64,000 nt of DNA from assembly GCA_963965975.1 (NCBI GenBank), contig OZ014414.1, positions 4,315,501-4,379,500 on the forward strand, read 5' to 3'. Position 1 is the stretch's first letter; each line of letters opens with the position of its first letter. The position numbers and the translations under genes were made by a program. This document shows, one piece after another, positions 15,001 to 27,700 of the stretch. This DNA is from Xestospongia bergquistia. Its lineage: Eukaryota > Porifera > Demospongiae > Haplosclerida > Petrosiidae. The notes below the pieces were generated by a model, which had not been told where the DNA came from, did not search any database, and worked only from the letters and a program-made list of their open reading frames with translations.

Positions 15001-18000
15001 GTTAGTTTGCATTAACTCTCTAAAGTCTTTAAGTTTAATGCTTTAGAAGGTTTAGACTGTCGAGTCACGCTTAGAATGTAAACTTCTCTTTCTAAAGGAC
15101 TTTATGGCACTAACTAAATACACAGCTATTAAAAGTTTAGTAAATTAGTTTTCATTAATGCTTCAAAGTCATTAAGTTTAAGACTTTAGAAGGTTTAGAC
15201 TATTGAGAGAAGTTTATAAAGTAAACTGCTTAGTCTAAAGGACATTATGCACTAACTAAATAAACAGCTATCAACAGTTTAGTAAGTTAGTTTGCATTAA
15301 CGCTCTAAAGTCTTTAAGTTAAAGACTTTAGAAGGTTTAGACTATTGAGTTACGCTTATAAAGTAAACTGCTCTCTCTAAATGACTTTATGGCCCTAACT
15401 AAATAAACAGCTATTAACAGTTTAGTAAGTTAGTTTGCATTAACGCTCTAAAGTCTTTAAGTTAAAGACTTTAGAAGGTTTAACTATTGAGAGAAGTTTA
15501 TAAGGTAAACTGCTAAGTCTAATGACTTTATGGCACTAACTAAATAAACAGCTATTAACAGTTTAGTAAGTTAGTTTGCATTAACGCTCTAAAGTCTTTA
15601 AGTTAAAGACTTTAGAAGCTTTAGACTATTGAGAGAAGGTTATCAAGAAAACTGCTCAGTCTAAAGGACTTCATTGCACTAACTAAATAAACAGCTATTA
15701 ATAGTTTAGTAAGTCAGTTTGCATTAACTCTCTAAAGTCTTTAAGTTAAAGACTTTAGAAGGTTTAGACTATTGTTTGACGCTTATAAAGTAAACTGCAC
15801 TCTCTAAAGGACTTTATCGCACTAACTAAATAAACAGCTATTAACAGTTTAGTAAGTTAGTCTGCATTAACGTTCTAAAGTCCTTAAGTTAAAGACTTTA
15901 GAAGGTTTAGACTATTAAGAGAAGTTTATAAAGTAAACGGCTAAGTCTAAAGGACTTTACGGCACTAACTAAATAAACAGCTATTAACAGTTTAGTAAGT
16001 TAGTTTGCATTAACGCTCTAAAGTCTTTAAGTTAAAGACTTTAGAAGGTTTAGACTATTGAGAGAAGTTTATAAAGTAAACTGCTCTCTCTAAAGGACTT
16101 TATGGCACTAACTAAATAAACAGCTATTAACAGTTTAGTAAGTTAGTTTGCATTAACGCTCTAAAGTCTTTAAGTTAAAGACTTTAGAAGGTTTAGACTA
16201 TTGAGAAAAGTTTATAAAATAAACTCCTCAGTCTAAAAAACTTTATGGCACTAACTAAATAAACAGCTATTAACAGTTCAGTAAGTTAGTTTGCATTAAC
16301 GATATAAAGTCTTTAAGTTAAAGACTTTATAAGGTTTATACTATTGAGCGAAGTTTATAACGTAAACTGCTCAGTCTAAAGGACCTTATGCACTAACTAA
16401 ATAAACAGCTATTAACAGTTTAGTAAGTTAGTATGCATTAACGCTCTAACGTCTTTATGTTAAAGACTTTAGAAGGTTTAGATTATTCAGCGAATTTCAT
16501 AAAGTAAACTGCTCAGTCTAAAGGACTTTATGGCACTAACGAAATAAACAGCTATTAACAGTTTAATAAGTTATTTTGCATTTAACGCTCTAAAGTCTTT
16601 AAGTTAAAGACTTTTGTAGGTTTAAACTATTGAGAGAAGTTTATAAAGTAAACTACTCAGTCTAAAGGACTTAATGGGACTAACTAAGCATTCACTTATT
16701 AACAGTTTAGTAAGTTAGATTGCATTACCGCTCTAAAGTCTTTAAGTTAAAGACTTTAGAAGGTTTAGAATATTGAAAGAAGTTTATAAAGTAAACTGCT
16801 CAGTCTAAAGGACTTTATGGCATTAACTAAATAAAGAGCTATTAACAGTTTAGTAGGTTAGTTTGCATTAACGCTCTAAAGTCATTAAGTTAAAGACTTT
16901 AGAAGGTTTAGACTATTGAGAGAAGTTTATAAAGAAAGGTGCTCAATCTAAAGGACTTTATGGCACTAATTAAATAAACAGCTATTAACAGTTTAGTAAG
17001 TTAGTTTGCATTAACGCTCTAAAGTCTTTAAGTTAAACACTTTAGAAGGTTTAGACTATTAAGAGAAGTTTATAAAGTAAACTGCTCAGTCTAAAGGACT
17101 TTATGGCACTAACTAAATAAACAGCTATTAACAGTTTAGTAAGTTAGTTTGCATTAACGCTCTAAAGTCTTTAAGTTAAGGACCTTAGAAGGTTTAGACT
17201 ATTGACAGAGTTTATAAAGAAAACTGCTCAGTATAAAGGACTTTATGACACTGACTAAATAAACAGCTATTAACAGTTTAGTAAGTTAGTTTGCATTAAC
17301 TCTCTAAAGTTATTAAGTTAAAGACTTTAGAAGGCTTAAACTATTGAGTGAAGCTTACAAAATAAACTGCTCTGTCTAAAGGACTTTATGGCACTAACTA
17401 AATATACAGCTATTAACAGTTTAGTAAGTTAGTTTGCATTAACGCTCTAAAGTCTTTAAGTTGAAGACTTTAGAAGGTTTAGACTATTGAGAGAAGTTTA
17501 TAAAGTAAACTGCTCAGTCTAAAGGACTTTATGGCACTAACTAAATAAACAGCTATCAACTGTTTAGTAAGTTAGTTTGCATTAACGCTCTAAAGTCTTT
17601 AAGTTAAAGACTTTAGAAGGTTTAGACTATTGAGATAATTTTATAAAGTAAACTGCTAAGTCTACAGGACTTTATGAAACTAACTAATTAAACAGCTATT
17701 AACAGTTTAGTAAGTTATTTTGCATTAACGCTCTAAAGTCTTTAAGATAAAGACTTTAGAAGGTTTAGACTATTGAGAGAAGTTTATAAAGTAAACTGCT
17801 CAGTCTAAAGGACTTTATGGCACTAACTAAATAAACAGCTATTAACAGTTTAGTAAGTTAGTTTGCATTAACGCTCTAAAGTCTTTAAGTTAAAGACTTT
17901 AGAAGGTTTAGACTATTGAGTGACGGTTATAAAGTAAACTGCTCTCTCTAAAGGACTTTATGGCACTAACTGAATAAACAGCTATTAACAGTTTAGTAAG

Positions 18001-21000
18001 TTAGTTTCCATTAACGCTCTAAAGTCTTTAAGTTAAAGACTTTAGAAGGTTTAGACTATTGAGAGAAGTTTAGAAAGTAAACTGCTCAGTCTAAAGGACT
18101 TTATGGCACTAACTAAATAAACAGCTATTAACAGTTTAGTAAGTTAGTTTGCATTAACGCTCTAAAGTCTTTAAGTTAAAGACTTTAGAGGGTTTAGACT
18201 ATTGAGAGAAGTTTATAAAGTAAACTGCTGAGTCTAAAGGACTTTATGGCACTAACTTAATACACAGCTATTAACAGTTTAGTAAGTTAGTTTGCATTAA
18301 CGCTCTAAAGTCTTTAAGTTTAATGCTTTAGAAGGTTTAGACTGTCGAGTTACGCTTAGAATGTAAACTTCTCTTTCTAAAGGACTTTATGGCGCTAACT
18401 AAATAAACAGCCATTAAAAGTTTAGTAAATTAGTTTTCATTAATGCTTCAAAGTCATTAAGTTTAAGACTTTAGAAGGTTTAGACTATTGAGAGAAGTTT
18501 ATAAAGTAAACTGCTTAGTCAAAAGGACATTATGGCACTAAATAATTAAAAAGGGATAACAGTTTAGTAAGATAGTTTGCATTAACGCTCTAAAGACTTT
18601 AAGTTAAAGACTTTAGAAGGTTAAGTCAAATTAGAGAAGTTTATAAAGTAAACTGCTCAGTCTAAAGGACTTTATGGCACTAACTAAATAAAGAGGTATT
18701 AACAGCTTAGTAAGTTAGTTTGCATTAACGCTCTCAAGTCTTTAAGTTAAAGACTTTATAAGGTTTTGAATATTGAGAGACGCTTATAAAGTAAACTGCT
18801 CAGTCTAAAGGACTTTATGGTAGTAACTAAATAAACAGCTATTAACAGCTTAGTAAGTTAGTTTGCATTAACGCTCTAAAGTCTTTAAGTTAAAGACTTT
18901 AGAAGGTTTAGACTATTGAGAGAAGTTAATAAAGTAAACTGCTCAGTCTAAAGGACATTATGGCACTAACTAAGTAAACAGCTATTAACAGTTTAGTAAG
19001 TTAGTTTGCATTAACACTCTAAAGTCTTTAAGTTAAAGACTTTAGAAGGTTTAGACTATTGAGAGAAGTTTATAAAGTAAACTGCTCAGTCTAAAGGACT
19101 TTATCGCACTAACTAAATAAACAGCTATTAACAGTTTAGTAAGTTAGTTTGCATTAACGCTCTAAATTCTTTAAGTTAAAGACTTTAGAAGGTTTACACT
19201 ATTGAGAGAAGTTCATAAAGTAAACTGCTCAGTCTAAAGGACTTTATGGCACTAACTAAATAAACAGCTATTAACAGTTTAGTAAGTTAGTTTGCATTAA
19301 CGCTCTAAAGTCTTTAAGTTAAAGACTTTAGAAGGTTTAGACTATTGAGAGAAGTTAATAAAGTAAACTGCTCAGTGTAAAGGACTTTATGGCACAAACT
19401 AAATAAACAGCTATTAACAGTTTAGTAAGTTAGTTTGCATTAACGCTCTAAAGTCTTTAAGTTAAAGCCTTTAGAAGGTTTAGACTACTGAGAGAATTTT
19501 ATAAAGTAAACTGCTCAGTCTAAAGGACTTTATGGCACTAACTAAATAAACAGCTATCAACAGTTTAGTAAGTTTGTTTGCATTAACGCTCTAAAGTCTT
19601 TAAGTTAAAGACTTTAGAAGGTTTAGACTATTGAGTTACGCTTATAAAGTAAACTGCTCAGTCTAAAGGACTTTATGGCCCTAACTAAATAAACAGCTAT
19701 TAACAGTTTAGTAAGTTAGTTTGCATTAACGCTCTAAAGTCTTTAAGTTAAAGACTTTAGAAGGTTTAGACTATTGAGAGAAGTTTATAAAGTAAACTGC
19801 TAAGTCTAAATGACTTTATCGCACTAACTAATTAAACAGCTAGTAACAGTTTAGTAAGTTAGTTTGCATTAACGCTCTAAAGTCTTTAATTTAAAGACTT
19901 TAGAAGGTTTAGACTATTGAGAGAAGTTAATAAAGTAAACTGCTCAGTCTAAAGGACTTTATGGCACTAACTAAATAAACAGCTATTAACAGTTTAGTAA
20001 GTTAGTTTGCATTAACGCTCTAAAGTCTTTAAGTTAAAGACTTTTGAAGGTTTAGAGTATTGAGCGAAGTTTATAAAGTAAACTGCTCAGTCTAAAGGAC
20101 TTTATGTCACCAACGAAAAAAACAGCTATTAACAGTTTAGGAAGTTAGTTTGCAGTTAACGCTCTAAAGTCTTTAAGTTAAAGCCTTTAGAAGGTTTAGA
20201 CTACTGAGAGAATTTTATAAAGTAAACTGCTCGGTCTAAAGGACTTTATGCACTAACTAAATAAACAGCTATCAACAGTTTAGTAAGTTTGTTTGCATTA
20301 ACGCTCTAAAGTCTTTAAGTTAAAGACTTTAGAAGGTTTAGACTATTGAGTTACGCTTATAAAGTAAACTGCTCAGTCTAAATGACTTTATGGCCCTAAC
20401 TAAATAAACAGCTATTAACAGTTTAGTAAGTTAGTTTGCATTAACGCTCTAAAGTCTTTAAGTTAAAGACTTTAGAAGGTTTAGACTATTGAGAGAAGTT
20501 TATAAAGTAAACTGCTAAGTCTAAATGACTTTATGGCACTAACTAAATAAACAGCTATTAACAGTTTAGTAAGTTAGTTTGCATTAACGCTCTAAAGTCT
20601 TTAAGTTAAAGACTTTAGAAGGTTTAGACTATTGAGAGAAGTTTATAAAGTAAACTGCTCAGTCTAAAGGACTTTATGGCACTAACTAAATAAACAGCTA
20701 TTAATAGTTTAGTAAGTTAGTTTGCATTAAAGCTCTAAAGCCTTTAAGTTAAAGACTTTAGAAGGTTTAGAGTATTGAGCGAAGTTTATAAAGTAAACTG
20801 CTCAGTCTAAAGGACTTTATGTCACCAACGAAAAAAACAGCTATTAACAATTTAGTAAGTTAGTTTGCACTTAACGCTCTAAAGTCTTTAAGTTAAAGCC
20901 TTTAGAAGGTTTAGACTACTGAGAGAATTTTATAAAGTAAACTGCTCAGTCTAAAGGACTTTATGCACTAACTAAATAAACAGCTATCAACAGTTTAGTA

Positions 21001-24000
21001 AGTTAGTTTGCATTAACGCTCTAAAGTCTTTAAGTTAAAGACTTTAGAAGGTTTAGACTATTGAGAGAAGTTTATAAAGTAAACTGCTAAGTCTAATGAC
21101 TTTATGGCACTAACTAAATAAACAGCTATTAACAGTTTAGTAAGTGAGTTTGCATTAACGCTCTAAAGTCTTTAAGTTAAAGACTTTAGAAGGTTTACAC
21201 TATTGAGAGAAGTTTATAAAGTAAACTGATCAGTCTAAAGGACTTTATGGCACTAACTAAATGAACAGCTATTAACAGTTTAGTAAGGTAGTTTGCATTA
21301 ACGCTCTAAAGTCATAAAGTTAAAGACTTTAGAAGGTTTAGACTATTGAGAGGAGTTTATAAAGTAAACTGCTCAGTCTAAAGGACTTTATGGCACTAAA
21401 TAAATAAACAGCTATTAACAGTTTAGTAAGTTAGTTTGCATTAACACTATAAAGTCTTTAAGTTAAAGACTTTAGAAGGTTTAGACTATTGATAGAAGTT
21501 TAAAAAGTAAACTGCTCAGTCTAAAGGACCTTATGGCACTAACTATATAAACAGCTATTAACAGTTTAGTAAGTTATTTTGCTTTAACGCTCTAAAGTCT
21601 TTAAGTTAAAGACTTTAGAAGGGTTTGAATAATGAGCGAAGTTTATAAAGTAAACTGCTCAGCCTAAAGGACTTTATGGCACTAACGAAATAAACAGCTA
21701 TTAACAGTTTAGTAAGTTAGTTTGCGTTAACGCTCCAAAGTCTTTAAGATAAAGACTTTAGAAGGTTTAGACTATTGAGAGAAGTTTATAAAGTAAACTG
21801 CTCAGTCTAAAGGACTTTATGGCACTAACTAAATAAACAGCTATTAATAGTTTAGTAAGTTAGTTTGCATTAAAGCTCTAAAGTCTTTAAGTTAAAGACT
21901 TTAGAAGGTTTAGAGTATTGAGCGAAGTTTATAAAGTAAACTGCTCAGTCTAAAGGACTTTATGTCACCAACGAGAAAAACAGCTATTAACAATTTAGTA
22001 AGTTAGTTTGCAGTTAACGCTATAAAGTCTTTAAGTTAAAGCCTTTAGAAGGTTTAGACTACTGAGAGAATTTTATAAAGTAAACTGCTCAGTCTAAAGG
22101 ACTTTATGCACTAACTAAATAAACAGCTATCAACAGTTTAGTAAGTTAGTTTGCATTAACGCTCTAAAGTCTTTAAGTTAAAGACTTTAGAAGGTTTAGA
22201 CTATTGAGTTACGCTTATAAAGTAAACTGCTCTCTCTAAATGACTTTATGGCCCTAACTAAATAAACAGCTATTAACAGTTTAGTAAGTTAGTTTGCATT
22301 AACTCTCTAAAGTCTTTAAGTTAAAGACTTTAGAAGGTTTAACTATTGAGAGAAGTTTATAAGGTAAACTGCTAAGTCTAATGACTTTATGGCACTAACT
22401 AAATAAACAGCTATTAACAGTTTAGTAAGTTAGTTTGCATTAACGCTCTAAAGTCTTTAAGTTAAAGACTTTAGAAGCTTTAGACTATTGAGAGAAGGTT
22501 ATCAAGAAAACTGCTCAGTCTAAAGGACTTTATTGCACTAACTAAATAAACAGCTATTAATAGTTTAGTAAGTCAGTTTGCATTAACTCTCTAAAGTCTT
22601 TAAGTTAAAGACTTTAGAAGGTTTAGACTATTGTTTGACGCTTATAAAGTAAACTGCACTCTCTAAAGGACTTTATCGCACTAACTAAATAAACAGCTAT
22701 TAACAGTTTAGTAAGTTAGTCTGCATTAACGTTCTAAAGTCCTTAAGTTAAAGACTTTAGAAGGTTTAGACTATTGAGAGAAGTTTATAAAGTAAACGGC
22801 TAAGTCTAAAGGACTTTACGGCACTAACTAAATAAACAGCTATTAACAGTTTAGTAAGTTAGTTTGCATTAACGCTCTAAAGTCTTTAAGTTAAAGACTT
22901 TAGAAGGTTTAGACTATTGAGAGAAGTTTATAAAGTAAACTGCTCTCTCTAAAGGACTTTATGGCACTAACTAAATAAACAGCTATTAACAGTTTAGTAA
23001 GTTAGTTTGCATTAACGCTCTAAAGTCTTTAAGTTAAAGACTTTAGAAGGTTTAGACTATTGAGAAAAGTTTATAAAATAAACTGCTCAGTCTAAAAAAC
23101 TTTATGGCACTAACTAAATAAACAGCTATTAACAGTTCAGTAAGTTAGTTTGCATTAACGATATAAAGTCTTTAAGTTAAAGACTTTATAAGGTTTATAC
23201 TATTGAGCGATGTTTATAACGTAAACTGCTCAGTCTAAAGGACCTTATGCACTAACTAAATAAACAGCTATTAACAGTTTAGTAAGTTAGTATGCATTAA
23301 CGCTCTAACGTCTTTATGTTAAAGACTTTAGAAGGTTTAGGTTATTGAGCGAATTTTATAAAGTAAACTGCTCAGTCTAAAGGACTTTATGGCACTAACG
23401 AAATAAACAGCTATTAACAGTTTAATAAGTTATTTTCATTTAACGCTCTAAAGTCTTTAAGTTAAAGACTTTTGTAGGTTTAAACTATTGAGAGAAGTTT
23501 ATAAAGTAAACTACTCAGTCTAAAGGACTTAATGGGACTAACTAAGCATTCACTTATTAACAGTTTAGTAAGTTAGATTGCATTACCGCTCTAAAGTCTT
23601 TAAGTTAAAGACTTTAGAAGGTTTAGAATATCGAAAGAAGTTTATAAAGTAAACTGCTCAGTCTAAAGGACTTTATGGCATTAACTAAATAAAGAGCTAT
23701 TAACACATTAGTAGGTTAGTTTGCATTAACGCTCTAAAGTCATTAAGTTAAGACTTTAGAAGGTTTAGACTATTGAGAGAAGTTTATAAAGAAAAGTGCT
23801 CAATCTAAAGGACTTTATGGCACTAACTAAATAAACAGCTATTAACAGTTTAGTAAGTTACTTTGCATTAACGCTCTAAAGTCTTTAAGTTAAACACTTT
23901 AGAAGGTTTAGACTATTGAGAGAAGTCTATAAAGTAAACTGCTCAGTCTAAAGGACTTTATGGCACTAACTAAATAAACAGCTATCAACAGTTTAGTAAG

Positions 24001-24700
24001 TTAGTTTGCATTAACTCTCTAAAGTCTTTAAGTTAAAGACCTTAGAAGGTTTAGACTATTGACAGAGTTTATAAAGTAAACTGCTCAGTATAAAGGACTT
24101 TATGACACTAACTAAATAAACAGCTATTAACAGTTTAGTAAGTTAGTTTCCATTAACTCTCTAAAGTTATTAAGTTAAAGACTTTAGAAGGCTTAAACTA
24201 TTGAGTGAAGCTTACAAAATAAACTGCTCTGTCTAAAGGACTTTATGGCACTAACTAAATATACAGCTATTAACAGTTTAGTAAGTTAGTTTGCATTAAC
24301 GCTCTAAAGTCTTTAAGTTGAAGACTTTAGAAGGTTTAGACTATTGAGAGAAGTTTATAAAGTAAACTGCTCAGTCTAAAGGACTTTATGGCACTAACTA
24401 AATAAACAGCTATCAACTGTTTAGTAAGTTAGTTTGCATTAACGCTCTAAAGTCTTTAAGTTAAAGACTTTAGAAGGTTTAGACTATTGAGAGAATTTTA
24501 TAAAGTAAACTGCTAAGTCTACAGGACTTTATGAAACTAACTAATTAAACAGCTATTAACAGTTTAGTAAGTTATTTTGCATTAACGCTCTAAAGTCTTT
24601 AAGTTAAAGACTTTAGAAGGTTTAGACTATTGAGAGAAGTTTATAAAGTAAACTGCTCAGTCTAAAGGACTTTATGGCACTAACTAAATAAACAGCTATT
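9080..24700 (+). repeat. Large satellite super-repeat, about 10.0-10.3 kb offset
   Basis: The unusual variant CTCAGTGTAAAGG at about 9086 recurs at 19372 (offset 10286). The run of TATGTCACCAACGAAAAAAAC variants at about 9817-11960 recurs at about 20100-21980. TATTGTTTGACGC at 12631 recurs at 22632 (offset 10001). A block of about 70 monomers therefore appears duplicated, with a few monomers lost or gained since. Confidence 0.8.
12100..18540 (+). repeat. Higher-order repeat: 22-monomer (about 3.14 kb) tandem duplication
   Basis: Diagnostic variants appear in the same order in two adjacent blocks. TATTGTTTGACGC lies at about 12631 and 15773, 3142 bp apart. The variants ACTAAGCATTCACTT, GATATAAAGTC and TTGACAGAGTTTATAAAG repeat with a similar offset. 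A third copy of this block begins near 22100 (TATTGTTTGACGC at 22632) and runs to about 24700. Confidence 0.88.
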
Positions 24701-27700
24701 AACAGTTTAGTAAGTTAGTTTGCATTAACGCTCTAAAGTCTTTAAGTTAAAGACTTTAGAAGGTTTAGACTATTGAGACAAGTTTATAAAATAAACTGCT
24801 CAGTCTAAAGGACTTTATGGCACTAACTAAATAAAGTGCTATTAACAGTTTAGTAAGTTAGTTTGCATTAACGCTCTAAAGTCTTTAAGTTAAAGACTTT
24901 AGAAGGTTTAGACTATTGGGAGATGTTTATAAAATAAACTGCTCAGTCTAAAGGACTTTATGGCACTAATTAAATAAACAGCTATTAACAGTTTGGTAAG
25001 TTTGTTTGCGTTAAAGCTCTAAAGTCTTTAAGTTAAAGACTTTAGAAGGTTTAGACTATTGAGAGAAGTTTATAAAGTAAACTGCTCTCTCTAAAGGTCT
25101 TTATGGCACTAACTAAATAAACAGCTATTAACAGTTTAGTAAGTTAGTTTGCATTAACTCTCTAAAGTCTATAAGTTAAAGACTTTAGAAGGTTTAGACT
25201 ATTGAGAGAAGTGTATAAAGTAAACTGCTTAGTCTAAAGGACTTTATGGCACTAACTAAATAAACAGCTCTTAACAGTTTAGTAAGTTTGTTTGCATTAA
25301 CGCTCTAAAGTCTTTAAGTTAAAGACTTTAGAAGGTTAGACTATTGAGAGAAGTTTATAAAGTAAACTGCTCAGTCTAAAGGACTTTATGGCACTAACTA
25401 AATAAACAGCTATTAACAGTTTAGTAAGTTAGTTTGCATTAACGCTCTAAAGTCTTTAAGTTAAAGACTTTAGAAAGTTTAGACCATTGAGAGAAGTTTA
25501 TAAAGTAAACTGCTCTCTCTAAAGGACTTTATGGCACTAACTAAATAAACAGCTATTAACAGTTTAGTAAGTTAGTTTGCATTAACGGTCTAAAGTCTTT
25601 AAGTTAAAGACTTTAGAAGGTTTAGACATTTGAGTGACGCTTATAAAGTAAACTGCTCTGTATAAAGAACTTTATGGCACTAACTAAATAAACAGCTATT
25701 AACAGTTTAGTAAGTTAGTTTGCATTAACGCTCAAAAGTCTTTAAGTTAAAGACTTTAGAAGGTTTAGACTATTGAGAGAAGTTTATATAGTAAACTGCT
25801 CAGTCTAAAGGACTTTATTGCACTAACTAAATGGACTGCTATTAACAGTTTAGTAAGTTAGTTTGCATTAACGCTTCAAAGTCTTTAAGTTAAAGACTTT
25901 AGTAGGTCTAGACCATTGAGAGAAGATTATAAAGTAAACTGCTCAGTCTAAAGGACTTTATGGCACTAACTAAATAAACAGCTCTTAACAGTTTAGTAAG
26001 TTAGTTTGCGTTAACGCTCTAAAGTCTTTAAGTTAAAGACTTTAGAAGGTTTAGACTATTGAGAGAAGTTTATAAAGTAAACTGCTCAGTCTAAAGGACT
26101 TTATGGCACTAACTAAATAAACAGCTATTAACAGTTTAGTAAGTTAGTTTGCGTTAACGCTCTAAAGTCTTTAAGTTAAAGACTTTAGAAGGTTTAGACT
26201 ATTGAGTGACGCTTATAAAGTAAACTGCTCTGTCTAAGGGACTTTATGGCACTAACTAAATAAACAGCTATTTACAGTTTAGTAAGTTAGTTCGCTTTAA
26301 TGCTCTAAAGTCTTTACGTTAAAGACTTTAGAAGGTTTAGACCATTGAGAGACCTTTATAATGTAAACTGCTCAGTCTAAAGGACTTTATGGCACTAACT
26401 AAATAAACAGCTATTAACAGTTTAGTAAGTTAGTTTGCATTAACGCTCTAAAGTCTTTAAGTTAAAGACTTTAGAAGGTTTAGACTATTGAGAGAAGTTT
26501 ATAAAGTAAACTGCTCAGTCTAAAGGACTTTATGGCACTAAATAAATAAACAGCTATTAACAGTTTAGTAAGTTAGTTTGCATTAACGCTCTAAAGTCTT
26601 TAAGTTAAAGACTTTAGAAGGTTTAGACTGTTGAGAGAAGTTTATAAAGTAAACTGCTCAGTCTAAAGGACTTTATGGCACTAACTAAATAAACAGCTAT
26701 TAACAGTTTAGTAAGTTAGTTTGCATTAACGCTCTAAAGTCTTTAAGTTAAAGACTTTAGAAGGTTTAGACTATTGAGTGACGCTTATAAAGGAAACTGC
26801 TCTGTCTAAACAACTTTATGGCACTAACTAAATAAACAGCTATTAACAGTTTAGTAAGTTAGTTTCCTTTAATGCTCTAAAGTCTTTAAGTTAAACACTT
26901 TAGAAGGTTTAGACTATTGAGAGACGTTTATAAAGTAAACTGCTCAGTCTAAAGGACTTTATGGCACTAACTAAATAAACAGCTATTAACATTTTAGTAA
27001 GTTAGTTTGCATTAACGCTCTAAAGTCTTTAAGTTAAAGACTTTAGAAGGTTTAGACTATTGAGAGAAGTTTATAAAGTAAACTGCTCTCTCTAAAGGAA
27101 TTTATGGCACTAACTAAATAAACAGCTATTAACAGTTTAGTAAGTTAGTTTGCATTAACGCTCTAAAGTCTTTAAGTTAAAGACTTTAGAAGGTTTAGAC
27201 TATTGAGAGAAGTTTATGAAGTAAACTGCTCAGTCTAAAGGACTTTATGGCACTAACTAAATAAACAGGTATTAACAGTTTAGCAAGTTAGTTTGCATTA
27301 ACGCTCTAAAGTCTTTAAGTTAAAGACTTTAGAAAGTTTAGACTATTGAGTGACGCTTATAAGGTAAACTGCTCTCTCTAAAGAACTTTATGGCACTAAC
27401 TAAATAAACAGCTATTAACAGTTTAGTAAGTTAGTTTGCATTAATGCTCTAAAGTCTTTAAGTTAAAGACTTTAGAAGGTTTAGACTATTGAGAGAATTT
27501 TATAAAGTAAACTGCTCAGTCTAAAGGTCTTTATGGCACTACCTAAATAAACTGCTATTAACAGTTTAGTAAGTTAGTTTGCATTAACGCTCTAAAGTCT
27601 TTAAGTTAAAGACTTTAGAAGGTTTAGATTATTGAGAGAAGTTTATAAAATAAACTGCTCAGTCTAAAGGACTTTATGGCACTAACTAAATAAACAGCTA

